Positions 1-8,282 are shown, numbered from the stretch's first letter. The stretch is DNA of 64,000 nt from Fictibacillus nanhaiensis (GCA_016401345.1 JAEACG010000004.1:62001-126000), one strand, 5' to 3'. A program made the numbers and translations. Notes: generated from the letters alone by a model not told the origin.

Positions 1-139
1 CTGCATTTACCGCATGAAGACCTTCATTGATTACAACCGGTGTACCGATTTCAACGATATCAATGTGGTCCTCCACTTCTTTAACTAACTCAATTGCTTC
101 TGGGATATTTACTAAATCTAATGCTAATTGTAATTCCAT
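1..139 (-). CDS. hxlA: 3-hexulose-6-phosphate synthase, first copy, N-terminus only (cut by window edge)
   Basis: The minus-strand ATG at 139 opens a reading frame starting MELQLALDLVNIPEAIELV and running off the window after about 46 residues. It is nearly identical in this stretch to the complete HxlA at 6833-7465, so it is a second hxlA copy. HxlA condenses formaldehyde with ribulose 5-phosphate to give hexulose 6-phosphate in the cytoplasm. The upstream DNA carries the same tandem operator and -10 box as the other hxlA (290-360), but no hxlR gene follows on the plus strand here. A partner hxlB probably lies beyond the edge; that is inference. Confidence 0.9.
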   Translation of the reverse strand, partial: MELQLALDLVNIPEAIELVKEVEDHIDIVEIGTPVVINEGLHAVNA

Positions 140-289
140 CTATATTCACTCCTATAATTTTTTTATTGTTGTACAGTGATAAAAGCTCTAAAGTGTAATA
201 ATACTTTTTACAGTAATATAATCCTTATCGTGCTTTATCTGTACCTGCGAGCAATAAAGAAAATCATGTCCTCTCGCTGAACAATTGCA

Positions 290-360
290 AGTATACAACG
301 TATGGTTGAACATTAAAAGTACGCACTTTTATTTTACATAGTGTTAAAAAGTATACTATA
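290..360 (-). promoter_or_regulatory. HxlR-type tandem operator and -10 box of hxlA copy 1
   Basis: The plus strand shows AAAAGTACGCACTTTT at 315-330 and an AAAAAGTATACTAT half-related element starting at 346. The minus-strand -10 TATACT lies at 290-295. The same two elements, 31 bp apart, precede the second hxlA (7595 and 7626). B. subtilis HxlR is known to activate hxlAB from two upstream boxes, so these are the obvious candidates. Confidence 0.75.
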
Positions 361-582
361 AAACAAAAAGCTTAATATAGTTGTCTTATTATTAACTGTA
401 AAAGAAACAATGCACCATTCCGCATGGCCTATTTTCTGTATAAGTTGCTTGATCATTGCCCAAATTGTCATTGTTGATGTTGTTTGTAAAAATCTCTTAT
501 TAATATAGAATGAATGAATAAATTTTTTAATTATATTCTTTTAAACTGTTCTCAACAAATTTGTATCACATATATTTTTGTC

Positions 583-613
583 GCCAGGGAGATGATGCTC
601 ACCCTGGCTTTTT
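583..613 (+). terminator. Orphan rho-independent terminator-like hairpin
   Basis: GCCAGGG (583-589) pairs with CCCTGGC (602-608), followed by TTTTT. No gene precedes it on the plus strand, so it may be left over from a lost gene. Confidence 0.6.
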
Positions 614-696
614 AGTTATTCAAAACAGAAATAGATGAGTTTATTTCCTACAGTATACATTTTGTTATTATGTTATTTTTTTATCACTATTTAAAT

Positions 697-738
697 AAAA
701 AGTGCGTACTTCCATTTAAACAATGTAGGTAATATACT
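697..738 (+). promoter_or_regulatory. HxlR-like operator and -10 box upstream of the zwf-gnd unit
   Basis: AAAAAGTGCGTACTTC at 697-712 matches the reverse complement of the hxlA copy 1 box, including upstream CACTAT sequence. TATACT at 733-738 sits at exactly the same distance from the box as in both hxlA promoters (17 bp after the eight bases that begin ACTT). This suggests that zwf and gnd are co-regulated with hxlAB. Confidence 0.65.
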
Positions 739-836
739 TACATCCTGTTGCAACATTGGATTCACTAAATACTGTGGTTATTGATCAGTCATCTGATTTT
801 CCGCATTCAGTTTATTACATGGAAAGGGTGAATAGT

Positions 837-1013
837 ATGTTCGGGTTATATGCAAAGCATCACAAAGTTTGTTCAAGATGCCTAACCTTCACATCGAATA
901 GTGGTTATTGTCCAAAATGTGGTCATTCGCATTTTAGGGACATCATAATTACGGTCCAAACTGGTTCAAATAAAAATATGGCTAAGCCAGGGATTGGCTA
1001 TCAAGAGATATAG
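837..1013 (+). CDS. Small zinc-ribbon protein, unknown function
   Basis: A 58-residue protein starting MFGLYAKHHKVC. I chose the ATG at 837 because GAAAGGGTG lies six bases before it; an upstream in-frame ATG at 756 lacks such a site. Two CxxC pairs (CSRC and CPKC, nine residues apart) form a probable zinc ribbon. It is the first gene behind an HxlR-like operator and just upstream of zwf, so it may be co-expressed with the formaldehyde oxidation genes. I do not recognise the family; a role as a small metal-binding or protein-binding accessory is only a guess. Confidence 0.6.
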   Translation: MFGLYAKHHKVCSRCLTFTSNSGYCPKCGHSHFRDIIITVQTGSNKNMAKPGIGYQEI

Positions 1014-1065
1014 TAGTTTTTTTAGACAATCATATGTTAAATTTTTAATTTTGGAGGTATGTAAA

Positions 1066-2523
1066 ATGGAGGCAATGACCTTTGTCTTATTTGGGGCGAC
1101 AGGGGACTTAGCAAAAAGAAAAATCTTCCCGGCTCTTTATAATTTATTTTTGGATCAAAAATTACCTCTACCCATCTCAATTATTGGGGTGGGCAGAGGA
1201 GATTTATCAGATACAGATTTCCAAAACCATGTGGAAGATTCCTTAAAAACATTTTCTAGACGATCTCTAAATGACGATTCAAATTTTGAAGTGTTTATCC
1301 GTGCCTTTCGGTATAGGAATGTAGATGCTAGCAAGGCTGAAGGATATAAAGGATTACTTGAACTCGTTAAACAACGTGAAGAAGAATTGAATATTCCAGA
1401 AAATCGTATGTTCTACCTATCTGTAGCTCCAGAGTTTTTTAATGTAATTGCTTTCAACATTAAAGAGAGTGGTCTGGGTTCTACTAAAGGTTGGAATCGT
1501 CTAATTATCGAAAAACCGTTTGGACATAACTTAAAATCAGCTCAAGAATTAAACGAAAAACTAAGAAAAGCTTTTGATGAAGAAGAAATTTTTCGCATCG
1601 ACCACTATCTTGGAAAGCCGATGGTACAAAACCTGGAAGCATTAGGGTTTGCAAATCCAGTGCTTCAAGCATTATGGAACAACCAATACATTGCAAATGT
1701 GCAAATTACTGCAAGCGAAACTGTTGGGGTTGAAGAGAGAGCTGGTTATTATGATCAAGCTGGGGCTATTCGCGACATGTTTCAAAATCATATGCTGCAA
1801 ATGTTGATGATGACAGCAATGCAGCTGCCAAAACAAATTAGTGCAGAAGAGATTCGCAATGAAAAGAGAAAAGTAATAGAATCACTTCGTCCATTAAAGA
1901 AAGAAGATGTGGTGAATCATGTGATTCGAGGTCAATATGGCCCCGGTGAAATCCAAGGTAAACCAGTTGTTGGGTATACAGGAGAACCTGAAGTTGCTCC
2001 TTCTTCTTTAAATAACACATTTGTGGCTGTCCGTCTATGTGTGGACGATGATTTTTGGAGAGGGGTTCCTTTCTATATCCGTACAGGAAAAAGAATGACA
2101 GAGAAATCCACCCGAATTGTGATTGAATTCAAAAATACTTTAAAGGATTTGTATTGGACTCAAGAAGAAGAAACTGCGCCAAATCTTTTAGTGATTGAAA
2201 TCAATCCAATCGAAAGTGTTTCTTTACAATTAAATAGTAAAAACCCATTAAACAATGGAAAAATTGAACCAGTCAATGTTGATTTTTCTCCTAAGCAAGC
2301 AGATGTTCCTGAAGCGTATGAGCTTTTAATTTACGATGCAATGCGTGGCGACTCAACATTCTTTGCCCATTGGAAAGAAGTGGAGTCGTCTTGGAAATGG
2401 GTACAGCCTATCTTAGAGGCTTTTGATGAAAATACAATTCCCCTTCAATTATATCCATCCGGGTCAATGGGACCAGATGCTTCCCATCAATTATTGGCAG
2501 AGGATGGATATAAATGGTTGTAG
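1066..2523 (+). CDS. zwf: Glucose-6-phosphate 1-dehydrogenase
   Basis: Oxidises glucose 6-phosphate to 6-phosphogluconolactone with reduction of NAD(P)+. The 485-residue protein shows the nucleotide-binding motif GATGDLAKRK (residues 10-19) and the substrate-binding RIDHYLGK motif near residue 178; length is normal for the family. The frame is open 24 codons further upstream, but GGAGG at 1053-1057 points to the ATG at 1066. gnd follows 49 bp downstream and a candidate HxlR box lies upstream. With hexulose-phosphate synthase and isomerase, this pair would regenerate ribulose 5-phosphate and release CO2, completing a formaldehyde-oxidising cycle. Confidence 0.95.
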   Translation: MEAMTFVLFGATGDLAKRKIFPALYNLFLDQKLPLPISIIGVGRGDLSDTDFQNHVEDSLKTFSRRSLNDDSNFEVFIRAFRYRNVDASKAEGYKGLLELVKQREEELNIPENRMFYLSVAPEFFNVIAFNIKESGLGSTKGWNRLIIEKPFGHNLKSAQELNEKLRKAFDEEEIFRIDHYLGKPMVQNLEALGFANPVLQALWNNQYIANVQITASETVGVEERAGYYDQAGAIRDMFQNHMLQMLMMTAMQLPKQISAEEIRNEKRKVIESLRPLKKEDVVNHVIRGQYGPGEIQGKPVVGYTGEPEVAPSSLNNTFVAVRLCVDDDFWRGVPFYIRTGKRMTEKSTRIVIEFKNTLKDLYWTQEEETAPNLLVIEINPIESVSLQLNSKNPLNNGKIEPVNVDFSPKQADVPEAYELLIYDAMRGDSTFFAHWKEVESSWKWVQPILEAFDENTIPLQLYPSGSMGPDASHQLLAEDGYKWL

Positions 2524-2572
2524 TAATAAAAAAGATGAAGAACATTTTTAGATTATTAAGGAGGAAATGAAC

Positions 2573-3466
2573 ATGAAAGTTGGATTAATTGGTTTAGGAA
2601 AAATGGGATTAAACTTAGGTCAAAATTTAATTGATAACAAGCACGAAGTAGTAGCTTTCGATGTAAATGGAAGTGCCGTTGATGAAATGAAGAAATACGG
2701 TGCTCTAGGTACATCTAATATAAAAGAACTTGTTGAATCATTAGAAAAACCAAGAGTTGTATGGATTATGGTTCCGCATGTTGTGGTAGATTCAGTAATT
2801 GATAAAATTACACCATTATTAGGCACTGGAGATATCGTAATTGAAGCTGGAAATTCTCACTATAAGGAATCCATTCGCCGATATAACCAGCTAAGGGAAG
2901 TAGACATTCACTTTATGGATGCCGGTACTTCTGGTGGAATGGAAGGTGCTCGTAATGGTGCATGTTATATGATTGGTGGAGACCCTGAAGCCTGGAATAT
3001 CGTGGAACCTATTTTTAAGGATACAGCTGTCGAAAACGGATTTATCTATGCTGGTAAAGCAGGGAGCGGTCATTTCTTAAAAATGGTTCACAATGGAATT
3101 GAATACGGTATGATGGCAGCGATTGGTGAAGGATTCGAGGTATTAGAAAAAAGTAATTTCGATTTTGATTACGAAAAAGTGGCTAGAGTGTGGAATAACG
3201 GCTCAGTTATTCGTTCATGGCTCATGGAGTTGACTGAACGTGCATTTTCAAAAGATGCGAAGCTAGATGAACTTAAAGGGATTATGCACTCTTCTGGTGA
3301 AGGGAAATGGACAGTTGAAACAGCTTTAGATTTACAAGCAGCCACTCCTGTTATCGCAATGTCTCTTTTGATGCGTTACCGTTCATTAGACAGCGATACT
3401 TTTACAGGTAAAGTGGTAGCTGCATTAAGAAACGAATTTGGTGGACATGTTGTCGAAAAAAACTAA
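2573..3466 (+). CDS. gnd: 6-phosphogluconate dehydrogenase (decarboxylating), short YqeC-type
   Basis: Oxidatively decarboxylates 6-phosphogluconate to ribulose 5-phosphate. The 297-residue length matches the short YqeC/GntZ-like class, often NAD-dependent, rather than the roughly 470-residue GndA. The Rossmann motif GLGKMG is at residues 7-12, MDAGTSGG lies near residue 113, and the catalytic GHFLKMVHNGIEY segment near 166-178. The ATG at 2573 is preferred over 2567 because AAGGAGG at 2559-2565 is properly spaced only from it. It sits in an apparent operon with zwf. Cofactor preference is inferred from family, not shown here. Confidence 0.92.
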   Translation: MKVGLIGLGKMGLNLGQNLIDNKHEVVAFDVNGSAVDEMKKYGALGTSNIKELVESLEKPRVVWIMVPHVVVDSVIDKITPLLGTGDIVIEAGNSHYKESIRRYNQLREVDIHFMDAGTSGGMEGARNGACYMIGGDPEAWNIVEPIFKDTAVENGFIYAGKAGSGHFLKMVHNGIEYGMMAAIGEGFEVLEKSNFDFDYEKVARVWNNGSVIRSWLMELTERAFSKDAKLDELKGIMHSSGEGKWTVETALDLQAATPVIAMSLLMRYRSLDSDTFTGKVVAALRNEFGGHVVEKN

Positions 3467-3591
3467 CAGAATTACATCTGTCACATTTAATAGAAAAAGA
3501 GTCAATAAAAATAGGTGAAGAAAAATAGCTCATTATTTGTGAAATGGTAATGAAACAATGAATTATGATGGTAGAAAAGGATGTGAAATTC

Positions 3592-4074
3592 ATGAGTGTA
3601 TTGGATGCAAAAATGATAAATACTCAGTATGGTATAGAAACTTATCTTGATCTATTGAAAAATGTTGAAGTGAAAGACATTCAACATGTTACAGAGACAG
3701 CTTCTTTTTACGAAATCACTATAGGTGTAGAGTATTTTCGATTAAGAAATGAAAATTATTATAATAGTGAAAAGAGATATTTTAAAATACGTATGAATTC
3801 TGATTTAAATGCTATTACTATAATCGAAACAAAAAGAGAGAGTTTATTTGCTGTGAAAAATGAATTTGAAAGATCTGCAACAATGGAACTGATTGGAGAG
3901 TGGCTAATAAAAAGCAATGCTTTCAGAAAAGTTCTCAATGATTTGATAGCTGATAAGAAAATGGAAAACGTTAAAACGGAGGAAGATATAATAGGAACAA
4001 TAAGGTTCCTGGAGAAATTACTTGAAATCACAACAGAAGACATTTTAAGTGCTCATGTTGAGAGTTCTCATTAG
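3592..4074 (+). CDS. Hypothetical protein, 160 aa
   Basis: I do not recognise this protein. It is acidic and mainly soluble, with no signal peptide or membrane segment. The ATG at 3592 (MSVLDAKMINTQYG) is preferred over 3565 because AAAAGG lies about ten bases upstream. It follows gnd by 125 bp on the same strand, so it could belong to the zwf-gnd transcript, although no biochemical link is visible. Base composition is more AT-rich than in zwf, which may indicate independent origin. A large inverted repeat follows at 4133-4175. Confidence 0.6.
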   Translation: MSVLDAKMINTQYGIETYLDLLKNVEVKDIQHVTETASFYEITIGVEYFRLRNENYYNSEKRYFKIRMNSDLNAITIIETKRESLFAVKNEFERSATMELIGEWLIKSNAFRKVLNDLIADKKMENVKTEEDIIGTIRFLEKLLEITTEDILSAHVESSH

Positions 4075-4132
4075 TTTCCGAAATAACCATTAAAATGATA
4101 GTAAATTTATTTGGAGTATGTTTTTTTAGAAA

Positions 4133-4175
4133 AGTTAAGTAGGGAATCACAAACGGTATGAATTCCCTATTTAAC
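4133..4175 (+). repeat. Long inverted repeat, possible weak terminator
   Basis: AGTTAAGTAGGGAAT pairs with ATTCCCTATTTAACT around a loop of about 13 bases. No strong T-run follows, so termination is uncertain. Confidence 0.45.
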
Positions 4176-4381
4176 TTCTGCTTCTATTTCTGTAATGCAT
4201 CTTCTATCAAGAAAATATGTTTAACTTTTCCAATCATATAAGATTCCCTAATAAACATGAGTAAGAAAAAAGATCATAAATTTATCTTGCCAGGAAAACA
4301 TTTAATAATAATATTAATGTAAATGGTTGTCGGACCTGGTACTGGTTCTAGACTAACCTAGATAAATAAGAAACTATAAAG

Positions 4382-4428
4382 CACCTCCAAATATACACTT
4401 AATTAAAGTGTATATTGGAGGTGTTTTT
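4382..4428 (+). terminator. Strong hairpin with T-run at the 5' edge of the IS remnant
   Basis: CACCTCCAAATATACACTT pairs almost perfectly with AAGTGTATATTGGAGGTG and is followed by TTTTT. It would stop transcription entering from outside. The downstream arm also holds GGAGGTG, the only ribosome binding site for the transposase fragment, so the hairpin could mask translation as well. Confidence 0.6.
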
Positions 4429-4729
4429 GCGTAGGCAAAAATGTATAGTTGTTAAAAATAAAATCAGTGGTCAGTTTACCAAACAGGAAATAATGGAAAA
4501 GTATGGGACCAAAAATGTGTCACAAATCAAAACATGGATGAAATGGTTCCGTGAGAATGAAGTACACAGATTTAACCAACCGATCGGCAAGCAATATAGT
4601 TTTGGGCACGGTCCAGAATTTCTTACTTATGCTCAGGATGAAAAAAGTTACACTAAGCTCAAAAATACTCCCATTAAAGGAAACAGATTTTTATTTACTA
4701 CCAAGCTGCTGGACGGGAGCAAATCATAA
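4415..4729 (+). pseudogene. IS3-family transposase OrfA fragment
   Basis: The residues GQFTKQEIMEKYGTK, SQIKTWMKWF and FNQPIGKQYSFGHGPE are typical of the N-terminal helix-turn-helix part of IS3/IS150-type OrfA proteins. After roughly residue 75 the similarity pattern ends and no OrfB (DDE integrase) frame follows, so this is a degenerate insertion-sequence remnant. A TTG at 4427 is the likeliest original start. It lies between the zwf-gnd unit and the second hxl locus and may mark a rearrangement that separated the two halves of the formaldehyde module. Confidence 0.65.
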
Positions 4730-4964
4730 TAGTTTGTATACTAGTTTTAAAATTGATTGCAAACGTTAATTCAGATGCTCTCATTCTCCATCTTTGGAGA
4801 GCTAGTGGAAGTTTGAATCACTTTATAAGAAACTCCCATGTTTCTCCTGGACTAATAAACCCACAGCATCCATCACGATAGAAAAATTTATCAAGAACTA
4901 GGCACTACAAAAAATTTTCATCATATATAGATGATATCCGTTCGGATTTGATGAGGAGGATATC

Positions 4965-6062
4965 ATGAGACCTATGTTACCTATGGAAAAATATTTTGGG
5001 CAGTTTGAACTGGTGCATGCTTTTTATGGGGCAATGCCTACAGGTGTTAGCGTTTCCGAGTCCGATCGTATTTTTGTTTGCTTTCCAAAATGGGGAGACG
5101 ACATTCAATTTACTGTTGCGGAAATTATTAAGGGTGAATTGCAGCCTTATCCCAGTTTAGAAACCAATTTTGTTAATACTAGTAATATTAAAATGTCTTT
5201 CGTCAGTGTCCAAAGTATCGTTGCTGATGGAAGAGGAACACTTTGGGTACTAGATACAGGGGCACCAAATTTTTCTGAACCTATTCAAGGGGGAGCAAAA
5301 TTAGTTGCTGTTGATTTAAGCACGAATACAATAAGGAGAGTATATACCTTTACAGAAGATGTTGTCTTGCCAACAACTTATCTGAATGATGTCCGTTTGG
5401 ATTTTCGGGTTGGAAGAGCAGGCTATGCATATATAACGGATTCTTCTTCCATAGGGCCAGGGGCTATTATCGTCGTAGATTTAGAAAATGGGAACGCTTT
5501 TAGACGGTTAAATGGGGCAAGATCAACTTCACCTGATCCCAACTTTTTACCGAAAGTAGAAGGTGAAATTTTGATGAATCGAAACCCGGACGGCTCGACT
5601 TTCCCATTTAGATTGGCTTCAGATAGTTTAGCGATTTCTCCTGATGGAAAGGTATTATTTTATGCTCCGCTAACCAGCCGTCAGCTGTTCTCGATCTCAA
5701 CAGAAGCCCTAAGAGACAGAATGATACTGGACATGAATTTATCCCAGTATGTGCAGTATTGGGGGGAAAAAGGTGCGTCTGATGGAATGATCACCGGCGC
5801 AAACGGAACCGTTTATGCAGGAGACTATGAAAACAACAGTATCCGGAAGATATTGCCGAATGGTGCAATGGAAACCATCGCACATGACCCGAGAATTTTA
5901 TGGCCGGATACCTTTTCGATTGGCCCAGATCAATACTTATATGTCATTGTGAATCAATTACATCGGCAGGCGAGATTTCATTATGGAAGAGACCTCCGGG
6001 AAAAACCATATATTTTACTTCGTATGAGAATTGATGAATTCCCTGCTCCTACCTTTTCATAA
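4965..6062 (+). CDS. Major royal jelly / yellow family protein (SMP-30-like beta-propeller)
   Basis: A 365-residue protein resembling bacterial members of the MRJP/yellow family, sometimes annotated as L-dopachrome tautomerase-related. Recognisable segments are SVQSIVADGRGTLWVLDTG near residues 84-103, YAYITDSSSIGPGAIIVVD near 158-176 and LASDSLAISPDGKVLFYAP near 217-235, which recur as propeller blades. No signal peptide is seen, so it is probably cytoplasmic. GAGGAGG precedes the ATG at 4965. The substrate is unknown. It stands alone between an IS remnant and convergent hxlBA, with two terminator-like hairpins downstream. Confidence 0.75.
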   Translation: MRPMLPMEKYFGQFELVHAFYGAMPTGVSVSESDRIFVCFPKWGDDIQFTVAEIIKGELQPYPSLETNFVNTSNIKMSFVSVQSIVADGRGTLWVLDTGAPNFSEPIQGGAKLVAVDLSTNTIRRVYTFTEDVVLPTTYLNDVRLDFRVGRAGYAYITDSSSIGPGAIIVVDLENGNAFRRLNGARSTSPDPNFLPKVEGEILMNRNPDGSTFPFRLASDSLAISPDGKVLFYAPLTSRQLFSISTEALRDRMILDMNLSQYVQYWGEKGASDGMITGANGTVYAGDYENNSIRKILPNGAMETIAHDPRILWPDTFSIGPDQYLYVIVNQLHRQARFHYGRDLREKPYILLRMRIDEFPAPTFS

Positions 6063-6074
6063 AAATCTTAAACA

Positions 6075-6106
6075 AAGGTAGCTATCCCTCATTAGGGAGC
6101 TGCCTT
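6075..6106 (+). terminator. Terminator-like hairpin after the MRJP-family gene
   Basis: AAGGTAGCT pairs with AGCTGCCTT, with an inner CCCTCATTAGGG stem, followed by ATTT. Confidence 0.5.
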
Positions 6107-6198
6107 ATTTGTCTGATATTCCCGCAAATGTCCTAAGGGACTAAATCAGAGGCTATTTTTTCTTTCCTTTATGGACTATGTTTTTTGTAATATGTAGT

Positions 6199-6246
6199 AA
6201 AGACCGCAATTCATAAAAGAAATAAATGCGGTCTTTACGATTTTTC
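6199..6246 (+). terminator. Terminator-like hairpin between convergent genes
   Basis: AAAGACCGCA pairs with TGCGGTCTTT, followed by ACGATTTTT on the plus strand. It lies just beyond the hxlB stop and may serve both strands weakly. Confidence 0.55.
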
Positions 6247-6266
6247 CATATATTTAAAAGTGTACT

Positions 6267-6824
6267 CTATTCTAGATTGGCATGTTTGCCGTACATTTTA
6301 GTAGAGTCTAAGCCTTTTTTTTCCATAAAACGCAAGATCAATGCATCATAAAATAATAACATCGTTTGCTCAAAAAGTGACCCCATTGGTTGGATGGTCT
6401 TATATTCACTTTCAGATTGATCTTTCGGTGATCCAGGCAATTTAATGATAATATCAGCTAATTTTCCAATTGTGGAGTCAGGGGAAATCGTTACAGCTGC
6501 AACCGTCCCACCTAAACTTTTTGCTTTTTCAGCGATTGAAATTAAGGTTTTCGTTTCCCCTGAACCTGAACCGATGATCAACAAATCATCTTTTTCTAAA
6601 TTTGCTGTTACAGTTTCACCGACTACATAAGCATCGATCCCCATGTGCATCATTCTCATCACGAAAGATTTGCCCATAAATCCAGATCTGCCCGCACCCG
6701 CAACAAAGATTTTTTTAGATTCCAGAATCTTATTTACCAACTTCTCTGCTTCTTCGTCAGAGATTAAGTCGACTGTCCGATTTAATTCTTGAACGACTTC
6801 AGCTAAATATTGAGTAGTTTTCAT
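6267..6824 (-). CDS. hxlB: 6-phospho-3-hexuloisomerase
   Basis: Isomerises D-arabino-hex-3-ulose 6-phosphate to fructose 6-phosphate, the second step of formaldehyde fixation. The 185 residues equal the usual HxlB length and form a single SIS domain, with GAGRSGFMGKSF near residues 42-53 and GSGSGETKTLI near residues 83-93. The gene follows hxlA on the minus strand with an 8-bp gap, so the two are translated from one message. Function is cytoplasmic. Expression should follow the HxlR operator upstream of hxlA. Confidence 0.95.
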   Translation of the reverse strand: MKTTQYLAEVVQELNRTVDLISDEEAEKLVNKILESKKIFVAGAGRSGFMGKSFVMRMMHMGIDAYVVGETVTANLEKDDLLIIGSGSGETKTLISIAEKAKSLGGTVAAVTISPDSTIGKLADIIIKLPGSPKDQSESEYKTIQPMGSLFEQTMLLFYDALILRFMEKKGLDSTKMYGKHANLE

Positions 6825-6832
6825 AGATATAA

Positions 6833-7465
6833 TTAACCTTTTTTAATCAATTCTTGCATTTTTGCTGCAACTGCTTTTTTATCGTCTTTGCTTGTGATAC
6901 CGCCACCTACGATGATAAGATCTGGTTGTACTTTAATCACATCTGGAAGTGTTTCTAATTTGATTCCGCCTGCAATAGCCGTTTTCGCATTTTTTACAAC
7001 GCTCTTAATGGTTGCAAGGTCTTCGAAAGAATTTTTCCCTACAGCTTGAAGGTCATAACCTGTGTGAACGCAGATATAATCTACTCCAAGTTCATCCAGT
7101 TTTTTCGCACGACCTTCAATGTCTTTAACTGCGATCATATCAGCAAGGATTTGTTTACCTTGTTTTTTTGCTTCTTCTACAGCACCTTTAATGGACTCGT
7201 CTTCAGCTGTACCAAGAATGGTGATGATGTCAGCGCCTGCTGCAGATGCTTGGCTAACTTCATATCCAGCTGCATCCATGATTTTAAGATCAGCTAATAC
7301 AGTTAAGTTAGGGAAGGCAGCTTTCATTTCCTTTACTGCTTTAAGGCCTTCATTAATCACAACCGGCGTGCCTATTTCTACAACATCTATATGATTTTCC
7401 ACTTCTTTCACCAATTCAATGGCTCCTGGAATGTCTACAAGATCTAATGCTAATTGTAATTTCAT
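6833..7465 (-). CDS. hxlA: 3-hexulose-6-phosphate synthase, second copy
   Basis: Aldol-type addition of formaldehyde to ribulose 5-phosphate. The protein has 210 residues, the standard length, and belongs to the orotidine-phosphate decarboxylase superfamily; the active-site segment VLADLKIMDAAGYE (near 55-68) and the phosphate-binding AGGIKLETLP and VGGGIT segments are present. GGAGCGAG precedes the ATG. It forms an operon with hxlB and diverges from hxlR across an intergenic region that carries the HxlR boxes. A nearly identical N-terminus at 1-139 shows that the genome holds two copies close together. Confidence 0.96.
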   Translation of the reverse strand: MKLQLALDLVDIPGAIELVKEVENHIDVVEIGTPVVINEGLKAVKEMKAAFPNLTVLADLKIMDAAGYEVSQASAAGADIITILGTAEDESIKGAVEEAKKQGKQILADMIAVKDIEGRAKKLDELGVDYICVHTGYDLQAVGKNSFEDLATIKSVVKNAKTAIAGGIKLETLPDVIKVQPDLIIVGGGITSKDDKKAVAAKMQELIKKG

Positions 7466-7569
7466 ATATTACTCGCTCCTTATAAATATTAGAATTGTGC
7501 CGTATAGTTTTATTTTTGCACGGTGTTATTGTATCCAATTGATAGCTATTTACTAACGGTACGATACTC

Positions 7570-7639
7570 AGTATACTGGGTATGTTGCTGAATTAAAAGT
7601 ATGCACTTTTTTATCATATAGTAACAAAAAGTATACTAT
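7570..7639 (-). promoter_or_regulatory. HxlR tandem operator and -10 box of hxlA copy 2
   Basis: AAAAGTATGCACTTTT at 7595-7610 and AAAAAGTATACTAT at 7626-7639 (plus-strand reading), with the minus-strand -10 TATACT at 7570-7575. Spacing is identical to the first hxlA copy. The distal box ends about 30 bp before hxlR, so HxlR could also affect its own gene. Confidence 0.78.
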
Positions 7640-7669
7640 GGGACATAATAAGAATTGGAGGTGAAATAA

Positions 7670-8020
7670 ATGCCGAATCTTGGAGAAAAAGTGTTTAATT
7701 GTGAAAAAGAATTGACTCTTTCGATTATTGGCGGAAAATGGAAAATGTTGGTATTGTGGCATCTAGGAAAAGAAGGAACCAAACGTTTTGGTGAACTAAA
7801 GGCCCTCATGCCTGGTATCACTCAAAGAATGCTTGTTAATCAATTGCGTGAACTTGAAGACCATTTGATTGTTCATCGTGAAGTCTATCCTGTCGTTCCG
7901 CCAAAAGTTGAATATTCACTCACTGAGTATGGAAGAAGTCTGATGCCTATTCTGGCTGCTATGTATGACTGGGGTAAAGATTATATTGAGAATGTATTGG
8001 AAAAAGAAACAGAAAAATAA
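7670..8020 (+). CDS. hxlR: HxlR-family formaldehyde-responsive transcriptional activator
   Basis: A 116-residue winged-helix protein of the HxlR family, closely resembling B. subtilis HxlR through segments such as [29 protein letters not shown] and [16 protein letters not shown]. Cys11 occupies the position of the N-terminal cysteine that senses formaldehyde in characterised HxlR proteins. GGAGGTG precedes the ATG. Divergent from hxlAB, which it should activate; candidate boxes are also found before the other hxlA and before the zwf unit, so its regulon probably covers the whole formaldehyde cycle. Confidence 0.94.
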   Translation: MPNLGEKVFNCEKELTLSIIGGKWKMLVLWHLGKEGTKRFGELKALMPGITQRMLVNQLRELEDHLIVHREVYPVVPPKVEYSLTEYGRSLMPILAAMYDWGKDYIENVLEKETEK

Positions 8021-8143
8021 TCGTCTATCCAGTAATAAAAAAGAGTTTCTCTTAGGGGTTCGAAAAAGTGTAAACTCTGATTTAGAAATGTCCACAACCA
8101 AATGAGGGAGATATTCCTGTATAGTATTAAGACAGTAAAAAGT

Positions 8144-8190
8144 AAAAAGGGTTATAGGTGGGGATTAATTCCATACTATGACCCTTTTTA
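8144..8190 (+). terminator. Terminator-like hairpin downstream of hxlR
   Basis: AAAAAGGGTTATAG pairs with CTATGACCCTTTTT. Confidence 0.55.
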
Positions 8191-8243
8191 CATCTATATC
8201 GGTCGTACCCCTAAGGCTTCCTGGCCCCAACAGACTTAATACT

Positions 8244-8282
8244 TTAACCGTAAAGCTTTTGCTCTACGGTTTATATTTTTTC
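8244..8282 (+). terminator. Second terminator-like hairpin downstream of hxlR
   Basis: AACCGTA (8246-8252) pairs with TACGGTT (8265-8271), followed by TATATTTTT. Nothing else was recognised in the gap 8021-8370. Confidence 0.5.

Larger units (their letters stand above)
361..836. other. Intergenic stretch, no gene seen
   Basis: No plausible coding frame with a ribosome binding site is visible between the hxlA operator and the small zinc-ribbon ORF. In the second locus hxlR starts about 30 bp beyond the operator; here that place is AT-rich and non-coding, as if the regulator had been lost or never copied. The stretch holds an orphan hairpin (583-613) and the zwf-side operator (697-738). Confidence 0.6.

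Noticed and set aside
7046-7394. Plus-strand ORFs inside hxlA
   Set aside because: Antisense shadows of a conserved gene, no ribosome binding site.
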